Origin: Ilex aquifolium
Taxonomy: Eukaryota; Streptophyta; Magnoliopsida; Aquifoliales; Aquifoliaceae
Assembly: GCA_951799425.1 (NCBI GenBank)
Contig: OX637397.1
Coordinates: forward strand, 20,341,064 to 20,405,063
Direction: 5' to 3'
DNA length: 64,000 nucleotides
The number at the start of each line of letters is the position of its first letter. Within the stretch, counting starts at the first letter, position 1. The notes under the pieces were generated by a model. The model did not search any database. It was not told the DNA's origin and was given only the letters and a program-made list of their open reading frames with translations. This document shows, piece after piece, positions 32,423 to 44,648 of the stretch. The position numbers were made by a program, and so were the translations under genes.

Positions 32423-32515
32423 CTTTCCCCCCTCTCTCTCTCTACCAGCCCTTGAACCCACAACCAGGAGGTTGGAATTTGAGGTCAACAACCACCGAGC
32501 TAGAAGGAAGGCCGG
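32423..32515 (-). mobile_element. SINE head, inverted, partial
   Basis: On the minus strand the text TAGCTCGGTGGTTG (A box) is followed about 35 bp later by GGGTTCAAGG (B box), spaced as in a tRNA promoter, then a GA-rich run. The body may extend to about 32290. A short piece with the same ACCAGCCCTTGAACCCAC text recurs at about 51770. Confidence 0.55.
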
Positions 32516-32599
32516 TAGAAAAAATAGTTAGACCAACATGTGGTAGTTTTGATTAGACAAATCCAATAAAATATTTAAAATTTCTCATAATTAAATATT

Positions 32600-35121
32600 T
32601 TGGTAGGGCCAACTTTCCAATCCCTCTCTTCCCCTTTTTTTTTTGTTTCATAGTGTTCAAGTTTGTGCCAACTATTCTATCGAGCTCAACGATTAGTTAT
32701 CGTGGCTTGAGCTGGATTACAACATATCCTTGAGAGACAAAAATAGCGAGCCCTAGGGAGTGTAAGAATGAATTAAACCTAAGATTTCTAAGTTACTAGA
32801 TGTCAAACTCAACCACTCGACCACTTCCAAAGATTTGTTACTTAGTTTGATTCTTTTATATCTATATAAGTGGTATACTTATGCGATACATGGAATTTAT
32901 ATTCTTTTTGACTTTCGTCCTTTTTTTTTTCTCATCTTTCCCCCTTTCCACAATCACCCACTTGGGAAGTAAAGAATTATGATAAGTTATAGCACATTAA
33001 AACTAATTTTAAAAAAGAAATTTAATATGTAATTCGGAAAAAAAAAAAACCAGTAAGTGCTATCTTACACATCTAGTACTCATTTAGGCCCTACATTCTG
33101 AATTCTTCTTTACCCTTATATGAGTTATATCTATCAAAACCAACTTTATCGTTAACTCTAAAAATGTAGTGATCTACCAAATCATAAGTCATAAAATCAA
33201 ATAGAGATTTGCGAAAAACATAAGGGTGTTTGGGAGGCGGGTACCTAGGCCCAAGAATTCTAAAAAAAACTTATTCGTCAATTTTTTTTTTGGATTAGTT
33301 CCATGTTGAAAAGTTAAAGTAATGGTCATAATTAATGCCCTTTAAAAATATAAAAAATAATGACAATATCATCACATAATTAAAACACCTAGTCTAAGAA
33401 CTTGCGTCATCATAATATACCTTCTTTCCCAAAAACACAAATCGTCCAACAGGTACACTAAAAAAAATGGCATATTCACGACTAACGTACACATTAACTG
33501 GATATTTGAAGGTTTATTAAGTTACATTTACTAATAGCGGTTGCATTCAATGTATCTGTTACACAGATACATTAAGATCAGACGTCTGGACAGACGTCTC
33601 TTCGATTAATTACGAAATTAACACCATGATAAACATAAATTTAAACCTCTTCATCTACCCCATAGAAAATACCTCTATAAATGGCGTATCTAAAATTCAA
33701 AACAAAAACACAGAAAAAAAATGGAACAATCAAGTCAAGGCAACATAAAACACAAACTAACATACAAATGCTTAAAGGTTTCCTACACGATGCCCACACA
33801 AAACAAGATTGCATGTAAGTTGATATCGACTGTCTAGAATCCAAACTCTACATGTTCAATAAAAAAAAGACAAGTGGAAGAAAATGGAGAAATCCTTCAA
33901 TAAAAAGCTGCAAAAGGAGAAGAAGAAAACGAAGAGGCTTGAGGCATAGTTGAAAGACCTTAAAAATTTATCTTCTTTTCTGTTTTTTTTTTAATATAAA
34001 CAAATGAACCACATATGTAATCTCTTTTTTATGAATGAAATATAATATTTAGTTTTTAATTTGTGTACGTATGATAATTTAATTTATGTACCTGTACAAT
34101 TGTCAAGACACAATACGTTCATTAGAGGTGGTGTTTAAAACCCACGCCATTTGAAATTCAAAAAATACGTGCGTAAATTAAGGAATTTCTATCCATAATC
34201 ATAATCCATTAACATTCAAAAAACAAAAAACACCAGAAAACCTCCATCACCCTTTCTCTCATTTAACAGTGAAGATAGTGTACATTTGGAATCCCTCAGA
34301 TGTAAAGGTACACAAATCGTCAGACGGATACACGAAAATACAGTTAATAAACACAGATTGTCAAATAGGTACATTAAAATATAGTTAATAAAATAGATCG
34401 TCAGTTAGATACACTAAAATACAGTTAATAAGATCATCATACAAGTACACAGATTGTCATATAGGTATACTAACGCCCTTCATAAACATAGATCGTTAGA
34501 CAGGTACACATTAAAATACAGTTATGATATAACATCATATTTCTTTATAAGCAGTCATAATATTATTTTTATTAAACCCTAAAAACTTATAGGGGAACTT
34601 GAAAGTAGTACATGAATGTAATGAAGAGCATGTAAATAGTTTAACATCATCTTTTTCTTGCATTTGTTTGCAAATTACGTTGTATTTATCACGGGTTGTC
34701 TTTATGACAGTGTGTTCTTGCACTTTGTGGGATAACCGAAACTGATGTTAAGTCTACTGGGGACCTAATTTAGAGACCTAGTCAATAACTTAATTCAATA
34801 CAATCACATGATTAAATGTAAGTTCCAATGACAGATGAAGCAAAATGATAAATTTTAGCCAAGCTACATGTGTAAAATTTCACTCGGTTTAGTGAAAACA
34901 ATTTATTTAATTTTATCATTACATAAGTATTCTCTTTTGAGATAATGCCTATTTCTACGGGGTTTAAGTTCTTTATTCATTCTGGGTAAATTTGGGAATG
35001 AAATGAAATTTAACCATTTGGGGTTGGATCGATTTGCACACAAGGGGTAAATTTATGAAGTTGTATCATAAGTTTTTCTATTGAACGGTTACACCACATA
35101 ATACTATTGATATGGTTTCAA
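32600..35121. other. Gene-free AT-rich DNA
   Basis: No recognisable gene. Short frames at 33641-33844 and 34535-34723 show no domain. A small near-palindrome CAGACGTCTGGACAGACGTC lies at about 33579-33598. The one larger structure is the repeat array at 34280-34515. Confidence 0.45.
34280..34515. repeat. Degenerate tandem array, units about 45-50 bp
   Basis: Units of the form AGATCGTCAGACAGGTACAC then TAAAATACAGTTAATA recur about five times with drift. Similar isolated text (CGTCCAACAGGTACACT) occurs at about 33445. Confidence 0.7.
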
Positions 35122-35466
35122 TTTTTGGCCGAATCACTGTCATCAGAGTAGTCTTGCATTGCAAATATGGAAAATCTTATGCAACTTAAATTTGAATTCC
35201 AATTGACATCCCAAATGAACAGAGATCATTGGATGAGTGAGTCACATCAATTTTTTTAAATAAGACCCACAGATCCAATGGTAATTTAATAGACGACTTG
35301 CCAACTGAAACTTGAATACAGTACATGTTGTTGTTGAAGAAATTTATGACATTTATGAGTTTGTAGTCGGTTCGTTGCCTTGTTCTTAATAATAGAATAT
35401 ATTTTTTTCCTTCACATTTTAAAAGGTGAGTATGAAAGTCATTTTAAAAGGTGAGTCGGATTGTCC

Positions 35467-35519
<53 letters not shown>

Positions 35520-35986
35520 GAGCGAAATTTGAATCCAAAAGACAAAGAGGGGTCCAGATCGTTTTGACACGAAACATAAACAAATCTAACGGATAACGTA
35601 ACCCCAACATAAAATACGGTTCAGATCATCTCAAAAATTTTGATCCAATGGTCTACGGTTAGTCCTAAATTTTTTTTTCCCGCCCAACTCAGTTTCCTGA
35701 CTCACGCCTCTCTCTCTCTTCGAAATCTTTCAAATCTTCCCTAATCTCATCCAAAACCCAAATCCCGCTGATTTTAGCTGCACACGCACGGCATCCAAGC
35801 ACTCCAGCCCAAGCCAAACTCTCTCTCTCTCTCCTCTGCGGATAAAGACCCAAAACGCACATTCGTCTTCTCAAATCTTCCCCTTGCTCTCCTCCGTTAC
35901 CCCCACCAATTTCTCTCCTTCACCTCTGTGCTTTAATCTCTCCGTTTTCCCTCTGCACTTTCTCTTTTATCTCTGCCCCGACGGTA

Positions 35987-36618
35987 ATGGCGACCCATCA
36001 TCACCCAATGATGTCTGACAGCAACAGTGGTCCGCCACCCATCTTCACCAGGTATTTCCATCTCTTTGTCTGCCTCCCCCTCCCCTGTTCTTCTCCTTCC
36101 TCTCCCTCTCTCTTATTTACTCCATTTCAAACTCCACCATACCCAAACCCAAACCCCAGCCCATATCCCACCTTTCTCTCCCTCCACAGCTCCACTTCCT
36201 CTCCCTTTATTCTCTGTGCACACTCAACGCACACACACCCTCTAGACGCACAACACACACGCACACACACCCAAACGCACAACACACACAACTTTGTTAA
36301 TTTCCACTTTTTTGGCTTGCTCGCAAGATGTTTGAGAAAATGCTTGACAGGGATTTGGTTTTTTGGTTTCTGTATGGTCCTCTGTCTTTGGTTTCTTGGT
36401 TTTCTAAAGGTTGTTGGTTGAATTTATGTTTCCCTTGGATGGGGTTTGTTTGATTTTGTGACTATTTATACGTCATTTGTTGGGTTCCCTTGCGGTTTAA
36501 TTATTTTCTAACTAAATCCTTTGTTTTGTTTTGCAGGAGCAGTAGGACCACATTTTCGTATTGGAGGCAAAAAACATGGCGCTCAGCAAGGAAAAATTTG
36601 CAATTAGTTTCCATTATT
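35987..36618 (+). pseudogene. Captured gene start inside Helitron (exons 1-2)
   Basis: An ATG at 35987 opens a short exon encoding MATHHHPMMSDSNSGPPPIF and two more residues. It ends at a good donor (AG/GTATTT at 36051) and is preceded by a C/T-rich leader typical of a plant 5' UTR. An acceptor TTTTGCAG precedes 36537, and the next exon-like block ends at donor GTAAGC (36619). The long frame continuing through the intron (to 36421) is Pro/Thr low-complexity and probably not translated. I do not recognise the source gene. Confidence 0.45.
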
Positions 36619-38244
36619 GTAAGCTATTTTAACCATTGTTCTTTCTTTGTTTTGTTATTTTCAGACTTTTTGTTACCGTTGATGTTTTTATTTGATTGAC
36701 CCTGTGATTCAATGTTCTATTCTCTATTTTTCCCCTTTTTTGATATTGTCCCGGTGTTCTCTTTTATTAAAAGTTCATTTGGGAAGGTTAGCAGAGAAAG
36801 CTTAGCAACCTGTTGTTGCAATGTGATTCTTGAAATACGAAGGTAATTACCAATTACATATGATTGTGGGAAAACTTATATAATTGTGATGGTATTGTAC
36901 CATTATAGAAATTTTGTACTTTTGAATGAATTTGAATTAGGATGATATGTTTGTCTTTAATATGATTTATGATTGTTGTTTGTGTTTTAATTTGAGTTTT
37001 TGTTTATAATTCGTTAGTTTGTGTAATTTGTCTTAGTTAATGATGGAGTAAAATATAACATCGTTTGGTGATTAAGTAAAACTAATTTGATTTTGTTCAT
37101 TATCTTACGTCTAGGTATTGCATTCAATATGGATTTATAGGTTTAAACATCATTGTTCCATGAAAGAAATAAGTCTAAGTCATTGGGGCTAAAAGAGATT
37201 GAGTCGCATTATTTTGTTTTGTTGTTTGTTTACTGTTTAAAATTTTGGTCTCTAATTTAGTATAGGCCTTTGTTGTTAGATTCTTTGGGTCTTATTCTTG
37301 AAGAAAATTCTGCCCAAAGATTTTTGTTTATCAAGTCTAGCAACTTATTTGGTCTCTTAAATGGACTATATGCATTACTTTTCTCTTGCTGATGGTCATT
37401 TTTTTTTAAATTATTAATTTTTATTTTGTTACACAGTGCTTTCAAGCACATGCATTAACTAAAAAAAAATTCAAGAAGTGAATTTTGAATATTTTTTTGG
37501 TGTTTATTTGGTTCGTTATTAATGGTTTGGTTGACAACATTAGTTATGCATTCCTTTGGTGTATGGCTGGTGGTTTGATTATTTATGTAAGGCTATGTGA
37601 TAAAATTGAGGTATTGTGATTTTTTTATTTGTTATCTTGGTTGATCAGAATTTTTCTCGGATTAGTTGTTTACTTTAATCACCTGATTTTACTGGTTTTT
37701 TGTATCGATGTGTATTGATCGGAGTTATAATCTTTTTGGTGGAAAACTTGATTGTTTTCGTTGATATTGATAACGTTAAAGTTAAACTGGGTTACCCAAC
37801 AACAATCAAAAAATAGAAAAAATCAAACTACCAAAAAACAACACCCAGTCCATACAAATTAACAAAACCACCAAAATAAATCAAAGCAAGGAAAATTATT
37901 TTGTCACTTTATTTACTCATTCATGCAGGCCCATCTATTTAACTGTTTGATATTCCAGCAGATTTGAACAGGCTGCCAAACAGAAGAACCTAGGTATCTC
38001 CAATGCATAATAAGGCTTTGGGTGTTGCTGCCAATATGATGAGCCATTATGTAAGTCATCTGGATGATCAGAGATAAGGCTGTGAACATGTTATCCTTTT
38101 GTTAGACAACTTATGGATTTGAATTGATTGTGTGTTGATATGCATTGAATTAACTGTTAAACTGCTAATTGGTTTTCTTTAAGGTCTTTCTCTCCTTCTC
38201 TCTCTTTCTTACATCATCATATACTTCTTATTCTCATTTGGCAG

Positions 38245-38331
38245 GCTTCACTTGCTAAAATCATTAGATGTTTCGTTTAACTCGATACTTGAGATACCTG
38301 CAGAAATTGGATCGGCGACATCTCTGATCAA
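38245..38331 (+). pseudogene. Captured LRR-protein exon inside Helitron
   Basis: After acceptor TTGGCAG the block reads LHLLKSLDVSFNSILEIPAE, then IGSATSLIK, and is followed by a GTAGGC donor. The pattern LxSLDVSFNxIxxIPxEIG matches plant leucine-rich-repeat proteins with 23-residue Ras-group-type LRRs, not the NB-LRR type. A possible preceding exon lies near 37955-38042 (CAGCAGATTTGAACAGG). It is a lone internal exon, so a captured fragment. Confidence 0.65.
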
Positions 38332-39183
38332 GTAGGCTTATTTAGCAAGTTTTTATTGCTTCCAATTGCTATTTCCAAGTCAACTCTGCTCCATGATCAG
38401 TAACTAAAACTTCATGAGGGGATTACATGGAACCTTCTTCTCCAGTCAATTGTGTGTAAAGACACACCATTGATTACATCCAAGGCAATCCAAAGGGTAG
38501 ACTCTGTCACTCTATTTACTCATTCACATTGTACTCCGTGATTAAATTTATTGCCTATCACGTGAGTAATTTCCTTGAGTTTTACTTCAGATAAGAGGCC
38601 GTCATTAGTCAAAACATGGGAAGAAATTGAGAAATCAGAAGCTAAGAACATGTGAGCTTCTTAAAGAATGTAACTCCTAGCTCGAAAGAAGATGATGATG
38701 AAGGAAGTTCTTTTTGTATTTGTGCACGTGTATGTTTTTTGTGTGCAATTTGCATGTGTTTTGTTTATTCCGTGTTTAATACGGCGAACTATTTACACAT
38801 GGTTATGATGATATGTTTGGTTTTGATTTGAATTAATAGTTGGGTATGGAATTGAGTTGTGATGTATGATGATTGTGGTGGAAATAGAATTGAATTGTAC
38901 TGATACGAGCCATTATTATGATTGTTATGTATGATTGTAAGTTTTGTAAACAGGTTGAAATCTTCTTGGACTCCTACTTTTAGAGGAAGTTTGGTCGAAA
39001 TTTCTGAAAAATTAGTCGGGACTAGATTGATTTCAATTTATTTAATTGAAGTAAATGATGTAAAAATTATTTCAAATTGATGGTTTATTTTAGGTTGCAA
39101 AGTGTCTGTAGGCATGGTAGTTTTTTTCAAGTTTTAATTCAGTTTTTCGTTACTTCGTGTCTTTAGGCACGGGCAATTACTAG

Positions 39184-41206
39184 TATATATAATAAAGTAG
39201 AGCTGAGTTTGAATTTTGGAGATAAAGAGAGGTCCAGATCGTTTTGAGATAAAACATAAACACATCCAACGGACAACGTAATCTCAACATAAAAGACAGT
39301 TCAGATCATCTTATAAATACTGATCCGACGATCATAATTGAACTTAACTCTAACACTCTTATCTCTCATGTAACTCTCTCTTTTATCTCTTAGACATTTT
39401 AAACACACTATCTCATCTCCCCTCACTCTCTCTCTATATATATATATCTATATAATAAAGTAATTAAATTTCTTTATCTGTAGTTTTTTCGCTGCTCAGA
39501 TCTTTTGATAATTATTAATCCAACGATCCTAATTAATCCCTAAATTTCTAAAGGCCTTTCATTCTAGAACTCTAAAGATGTTTGCCTCTCACTCTCTACG
39601 TCTCATTTCAAGACTCTTTGAAGAAGACGTTTCTCCCTCTCTGCGTCGCTGCCATCCACCACCGTCTCAACAGGTTCGATTTTCTTACTCTCTCTCCAAC
39701 TATCTATAACAATGGAAAATAACTAAAGAAAATTCAAGATACTGGGTTATATGGTAAAATTTATACTACTTTTCCATTCTGAAAGATGATCTTTGTTTGT
39801 AGAATATTTGTCTACAAGTAAGTGTTATTTGGATATTGCTGGAAGATGTGCTGATGAATTCAATCTTTCTGATTGTAGAAAAAGTTGCCTCCCTCAATTT
39901 ACAAAATAGGTTGCCAGCAGGCCATAAAGAATATATGAGTGGAGATGGGAAAGTCACAAGTGTCCAGAAAGGTAAAACTGATGGAAAATCTAAGGGATTA
40001 ATTGGCTTAGATTTGCTATTTTTCTATTGAAGTGTTTTACACTCTTGCTATCCTAAATTGCACAATGTGTGTTGGTTAATTTTAGATAGTTATCATTGCT
40101 TTTAATCCTTTTCAATTTGATCTCATCAACTTCGGTGTTTAAACCATTTTGCTATTGTGCTTACATTGTGAATAATGTGGTTCATTGCCTACATTTCTTG
40201 TAAAAAATGTTGCTTTCCAGGGAATGTGTTATGATGGCTTCACGAATTTGGTTCAATATTTGATGATGTATGAATTGTACAGTCTTTTTTTCCCCTTATA
40301 CTGTTCACTTGATGCAGGTTCAACATGTTGATGACATAGTTAAAGATTTGCTTATAAGGCTACAAAATGTCAGGAGCAAGATAGTTAAAACTTCCATTCA
40401 CCAAAAACTAATTAACTAATTTAAATCTCAAAAATTAGTTTTAATTTAATATAAGGGCACATATTTTGGTGGTTACTGCCTTCGTGGTGTTTAATGGTGG
40501 TGATATGTCCACTATAATAATTGTAAATCAATTGGTACCAAGGCTTGAGATGAATTGTATGAACAATAATTTTTGACCTCTTTTGTTTTCTTGCGAAAAC
40601 TACTCTACAAGAGTTTCCTTTTATCTTTTGCTTCATAGAAGGAATTTTCTCTCGAGCATGATATGTGCTTTGTATTTCTACTCATTTTTTGGTACAAATT
40701 CATGGTTCATAGTATTATTTTTATTTATTTATTTGTAACAAGCTGACAAATTTTGAGAGGTTGTCGGCCTTTGGATTCCTAAATGTTGTGTTATTAGGTT
40801 GCATTTTTCTCTTTGAAAGAGAGAAAGATGAAAGTCGTGTGTTTTTATTTATTTTTCTTTCAACTCACATGTTTTTTATTGAGTAATGTGTTATTTTTTT
40901 ATCGAGTTGAAATTTTAGTAATTGAGTTTATATTTATGTTGTATTATTGAGTTAAATGGTGATAGTGGTGATAAATTACATGTGATGTTGTTTTTAGGTA
41001 TTTGTATTTGTGGTGTTATTTTGGTGATTTTTTGTACATTTTTATGATAGTTCCATTAATATAGATAATATGTTCGATAGTATATTTTAAGTCATTTTAA
41101 AAGAAAAATTAGTATAAAAGTTTTTTAGCCATTTTTTTTAAATCTAGGCAATTGGTTACAATTTTTTTGGTGTTACGTAGTGCCTTCAGGCACGGGTAAT
41201 GACTAG
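39184..41206 (+). mobile_element. Helitron, head-to-tail with the previous one
   Basis: Begins directly at the 3' end of the preceding Helitron (TATATATAATAAAGTAGAGC, a decayed TC start). It ends with hairpin GTGCC-TTCA-GGCAC (41180-41193), GGGTAATGA and CTAG followed by T. It shares its first part with 35500-35640. It holds exon-like pieces: 39578-39673 starting MFASHSLRLISRLFEEDVSP and ending at a CAG/GT donor; a block at about 39840-39970; and 40318-40383 VQHVDDIVKDLLIRLQNVRS after acceptor TGATGCAG. The sources are unrecognised. No Helitron transposase. Confidence 0.75.
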
Positions 41207-41778
41207 TATATATATATTATTCTTATGCAGATATAGACTAGTATTATGGTACCAAAAAAAAGTAATTTGGTATTGTATTTTTACTTTTTAATCTATCTAT
41301 ACTACAAATAAAAGTATCTTAGTATCAAAAAAATTTTATTCACTATTTTATCCTTATAAAAAACTATAAAGACTCGCATGTCCTTTTGTATTTAAATATA
41401 CAAATTATCATTATATCATTATATATTTAAATAACAAACTAATATCTAACAAATCATGTAAATTTTTCTATCTTTGCAAAACTTTTGAATAGTCATGTTA
41501 TGCTTAGCATGATATATAAAAAAAATGTAATTCTTTTTTTTTTCAAAACTCCAATATTAATACACGTCTATAACTTCATTGATACAATATCATAGGGGTG
41601 GCAAATGGGTGGGTTGGGTTGGTTATGGGTTGGGTTAAATTGAATTGGGCTAAAATAAATCTAATCCATTTTTCACTCACCTAGTAAATGGGTTATAATG
41701 AGTTGAGTTTATAACGGGTTGGGTTAAACCGATTAACCCATAAAATAGTTAAAATTCTTAATAGACCATTAGTACAGT

Positions 41779-41852
41779 AAAACACACACACACACACACA
41801 CACACATTAGTAGTACACCAAAATACAAACATACACACACACACACACACTA
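41779..41852. repeat. (CA)n microsatellites
   Basis: Two (CA)n runs (about 41780-41806 and 41834-41850), followed by TAATACACTAAAA-type repeats to about 41950, inside the MULE-like element. Confidence 0.85.
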
Positions 41853-41999
41853 ATACACCAAAACACACACAAACTAATGCATTAAAAATATACACACTAA
41901 TACACTAAAATACACACTAATACACTAAAAATACACACATATATACTAACACAAAAACTAAAACAAATTTAATAAAAAAATGCACACATAATGGGTCAG

Positions 42000-42160
42000 G
42001 TCAATTGTGGGCTATGAGTTGGTCCATGGGTCGTGAGTCATGGGTCGACCCATGGATTGTGGGTCGTGGGGCGACCCATGGGTTATGGGTCAATCCATGG
42101 GGCGTGGGTCAATTTGTGGGTCATGGGTCGACCTGTGGGTCATGCGTGGTGTATTAGTGT
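42000..42160. repeat. GGGTCGTGGG-type subterminal repeats
   Basis: Repeats such as TGGGTCGACCCATGG and ATGGGTCAATCCATGGGGCG alternate over about 150 bp. They contain many short palindromes (GTCGACC, CCATGG). The two frames that read through them (42033 and 42040) are Gly/Trp low-complexity and are rejected as genes. Confidence 0.6.
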
Positions 42161-42260
42161 GTGTTTTTTGTGTACTAGTATATGTATGTTTTGGTGTATT
42201 AGTGTATATGTGTGTATTTTTTGGTGTAATAGTGTGTGTATTTTTTGATATATTAGTATA

Positions 42261-44460
42261 CTAGTCATTACCCGTGCCTGAAGACACTATATAACAAACA
42301 AAAAAATCTTACACAATTATCCAAATTAAAAAAGAATGGCCTAAAAATATTCATACAAATTCTTCTTTTAAAATGACTCGAAATATATTGCCGGTCATAT
42401 CCTCCATATTAATAGAACTGTCGTAAAAATATATAAAACTCTTCAAAACAACACTATATATACAAATGTCTCCAGAAAAAAAAAACAAATACTAACATAA
42501 TCCATTGAAATTTACAATCTTTAAGTAATAAATAAAATTTTGCTCATTTATAAGACTCATGAATTTATTACATTTACCACCGCTCAATCCAATAACAAAA
42601 TATAATTATAAACTCAATCACTATATTTTCAATTCACTCTATCCCCATGTAATAAATATCTCAAGCAAAAAAAAAAATTACTAACATAACACAATTAAAT
42701 TCACAATCATTAAGCGATAAATAAAATCAATCAAATCTTACTCATTTGTAAAATTCATGAATTTATCACCATTATCACCATTCAACCCCAAATGGCGCAA
42801 TAAAATTATAAATTTAATTACCAAATGTCCAATCCTCCACATATAAATATACACAGAAATACACTTTCACACATTTATTTTTTGGCTACCAACAAACCTT
42901 CCTAATCAATAACTGTTTTTATTAGAAATATAATAATTCAAAAATAAATTAATATCTAATTAAAAAATACGAACTTCCCCTGAGTTTTGACAATATTATG
43001 CAGACACCCCATAATATTTTATAAATAACACGGAGATCCCTGAAGTTTAAAATTTATTGCACAGAGACCCCCTCTGTCTCTCTTCCGTCAATATTGCTAA
43101 CGAAAAGTGATGATTTTATCCCAAAAAAATTTATTATTTTTATAATTGCCTTTCTCCAACTTTAGTACCCAAAAAAATTAAAAATTTAATAAAATAAAAT
43201 AAGATTTGATTTAGTACCGAAAAAATTTATATAATTTAGTACCCCAAAAAATTTATTAAATAAATTTTAATATTAATTTGATAAAAATAAAAATTAATTT
43301 GATATTAATTCGACAAAAACTAATTAAAAAATACGAACTTCCCCTGAGTTTTGACAATATTATGCAGACACCCGATAATATTTTATAAATAACACGGAGA
43401 TCCCTGAAGTTTAAAATTTATTGCACAGAGACCCCCTCTGTCTCTCTTCCGTCAATATTGCTAACGAAAAGTGATGATTTTATCCCAAAAAAATTTATTA
43501 TTTTTATAATTGCCTTTCTCCAACTTTAGTACCCAAAAAAATTAAAAATTTAATAAAATAAAATAAGATTTGATTTAGTACCGAAAAAATTGATATAATT
43601 TAGTACCCCATAAAATTTATTAAATAAATTTTAATATTAATTTGATAAAAATAAAAATTAATTTGATATTAATTCGAAAAGTTGAATATAAATTAGACAA
43701 AATTAAATGTCAATTTTTGATAAATATATATATTAATTTACATTATTTGGTGTTGATTAAACCAACATGAAATTGACCTTAAATTATAAATTTTTTTGTT
43801 GTATATAAACTTAAAAAATTTGTATTTTAACCCATAAAATTTAAATACATATTTTTTTCATAGCATAACGTCTTCTCTCTTACTATATCATTTGATAAAT
43901 TTTCTTTTGGTCAAGATTCGGCCACACATACTTAAACCAAACCAATTGTTCACCCCCACTTTTTTTTTAAGAGAATCGTTCGCCTCCACTTGTTAAACTC
44001 AAAAATCTCAGGTTCGCATGAAAATAAGTGAAAGTAAATTAAAAAGTTGACAAAAAATTTTGAAAAATTGATAGTTTGAAAAAATTTAAAAAATTTAGTA
44101 CCAAAATTATAACAAATAGAGCAAACATTAAAAAAACTAAAAAAATAATCTATATAAAAACCATTGTCAATGAGAATTTTAGAGGAATTTAGGCCCTGAA
44201 TCAATTAAGACTTAATTTTAGGCAAAGATGTGAAACGCAGATAAAAAAAGTCCTCAAATTGTGAAAAATGTGTGTTATTTTTTATTTACATTAAGTGTTA
44301 TTTACAAATTAAGAAGCAAATGACAAAATACATGCTGTTAGATATGTAAAACTTTGAATTAATTTTATGGAATAAATAATTATATAACATGTAGTTTCAT
44401 ATGTTTTATGGAATAAATAATAAAAAATAACACTTGGGAAACAAAAAAAATAAGATAATA

Positions 44461-44508
<48 letters not shown>

Positions 44509-44648
44509 AAGATAGATATAAAGAGAGTTAGATGAGCAATAGGAGTCTTAGAAAAATTTAGCATGAGAACCGTCAAATCAATAATTGTCAAACGATCAGC
44601 GGCGCGAAAAGCTAAAGACAAAGAAATCTAGCTACTTTATTATATAGA
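42261..44648 (-). mobile_element. Helitron on the minus strand, nested in the MULE-like element
   Basis: On the minus strand it starts TCTATATAATAAAGTAGC after an A. It ends GTGTC-TTCA-GGCAC hairpin, GGGTAATGA, CTAG, then T. Its 3' end is nearly the same as that of the Helitron at 39184-41206, so they are one family. It contains a 364-bp tandem duplication and a GA microsatellite (44464-44506). Non-coding. Confidence 0.78.
42956..43683. repeat. Near-perfect 364-bp tandem duplication
   Basis: CTAATTAAAAAATACGAAC starts at 42956 and again at 43320. The two copies differ at only a few bases (CCCCATAAT against CCCGATAAT; AATTTATATAA against AATTGATATAA; CCCCAAAA against CCCCATAA). The duplication is therefore young compared with the surrounding elements. 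Confidence 0.93.

Larger units (their letters stand above)
35500..39183 (+). mobile_element. Helitron carrying host exon fragments
   Basis: The 3' end is classic: hairpin GTGTC-TTTA-GGCAC (39157-39170), then GGGCAATTA and CTAG (39180-39183) followed by T. The 5' end is buried in an AT microsatellite near 35500. The first 130 bp (AATTTGAATCC, GGTCCAGATCGTTTTGA, CAACATAAAA, GTTCAGATCATCT) match the next Helitron at 39184. Unit B lacks the element at the matching place (about 57497), so it inserted after duplication or was lost from B. No Rep/helicase gene is visible, so it is non-autonomous. Confidence 0.75.

Noticed and set aside
36052-36421. Long frame continuing the ATG exon at 35987
   Set aside because: After the donor site it becomes Pro/Ser/Thr/His low-complexity from CT- and CA-rich DNA; an intron is the better reading.
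42033-42264. Two overlapping Gly/Trp and Val/Cys-rich frames
   Set aside because: They read through GGGTCGTGGG-type and GTGTGTATTTT-type subterminal repeats of a TIR element.
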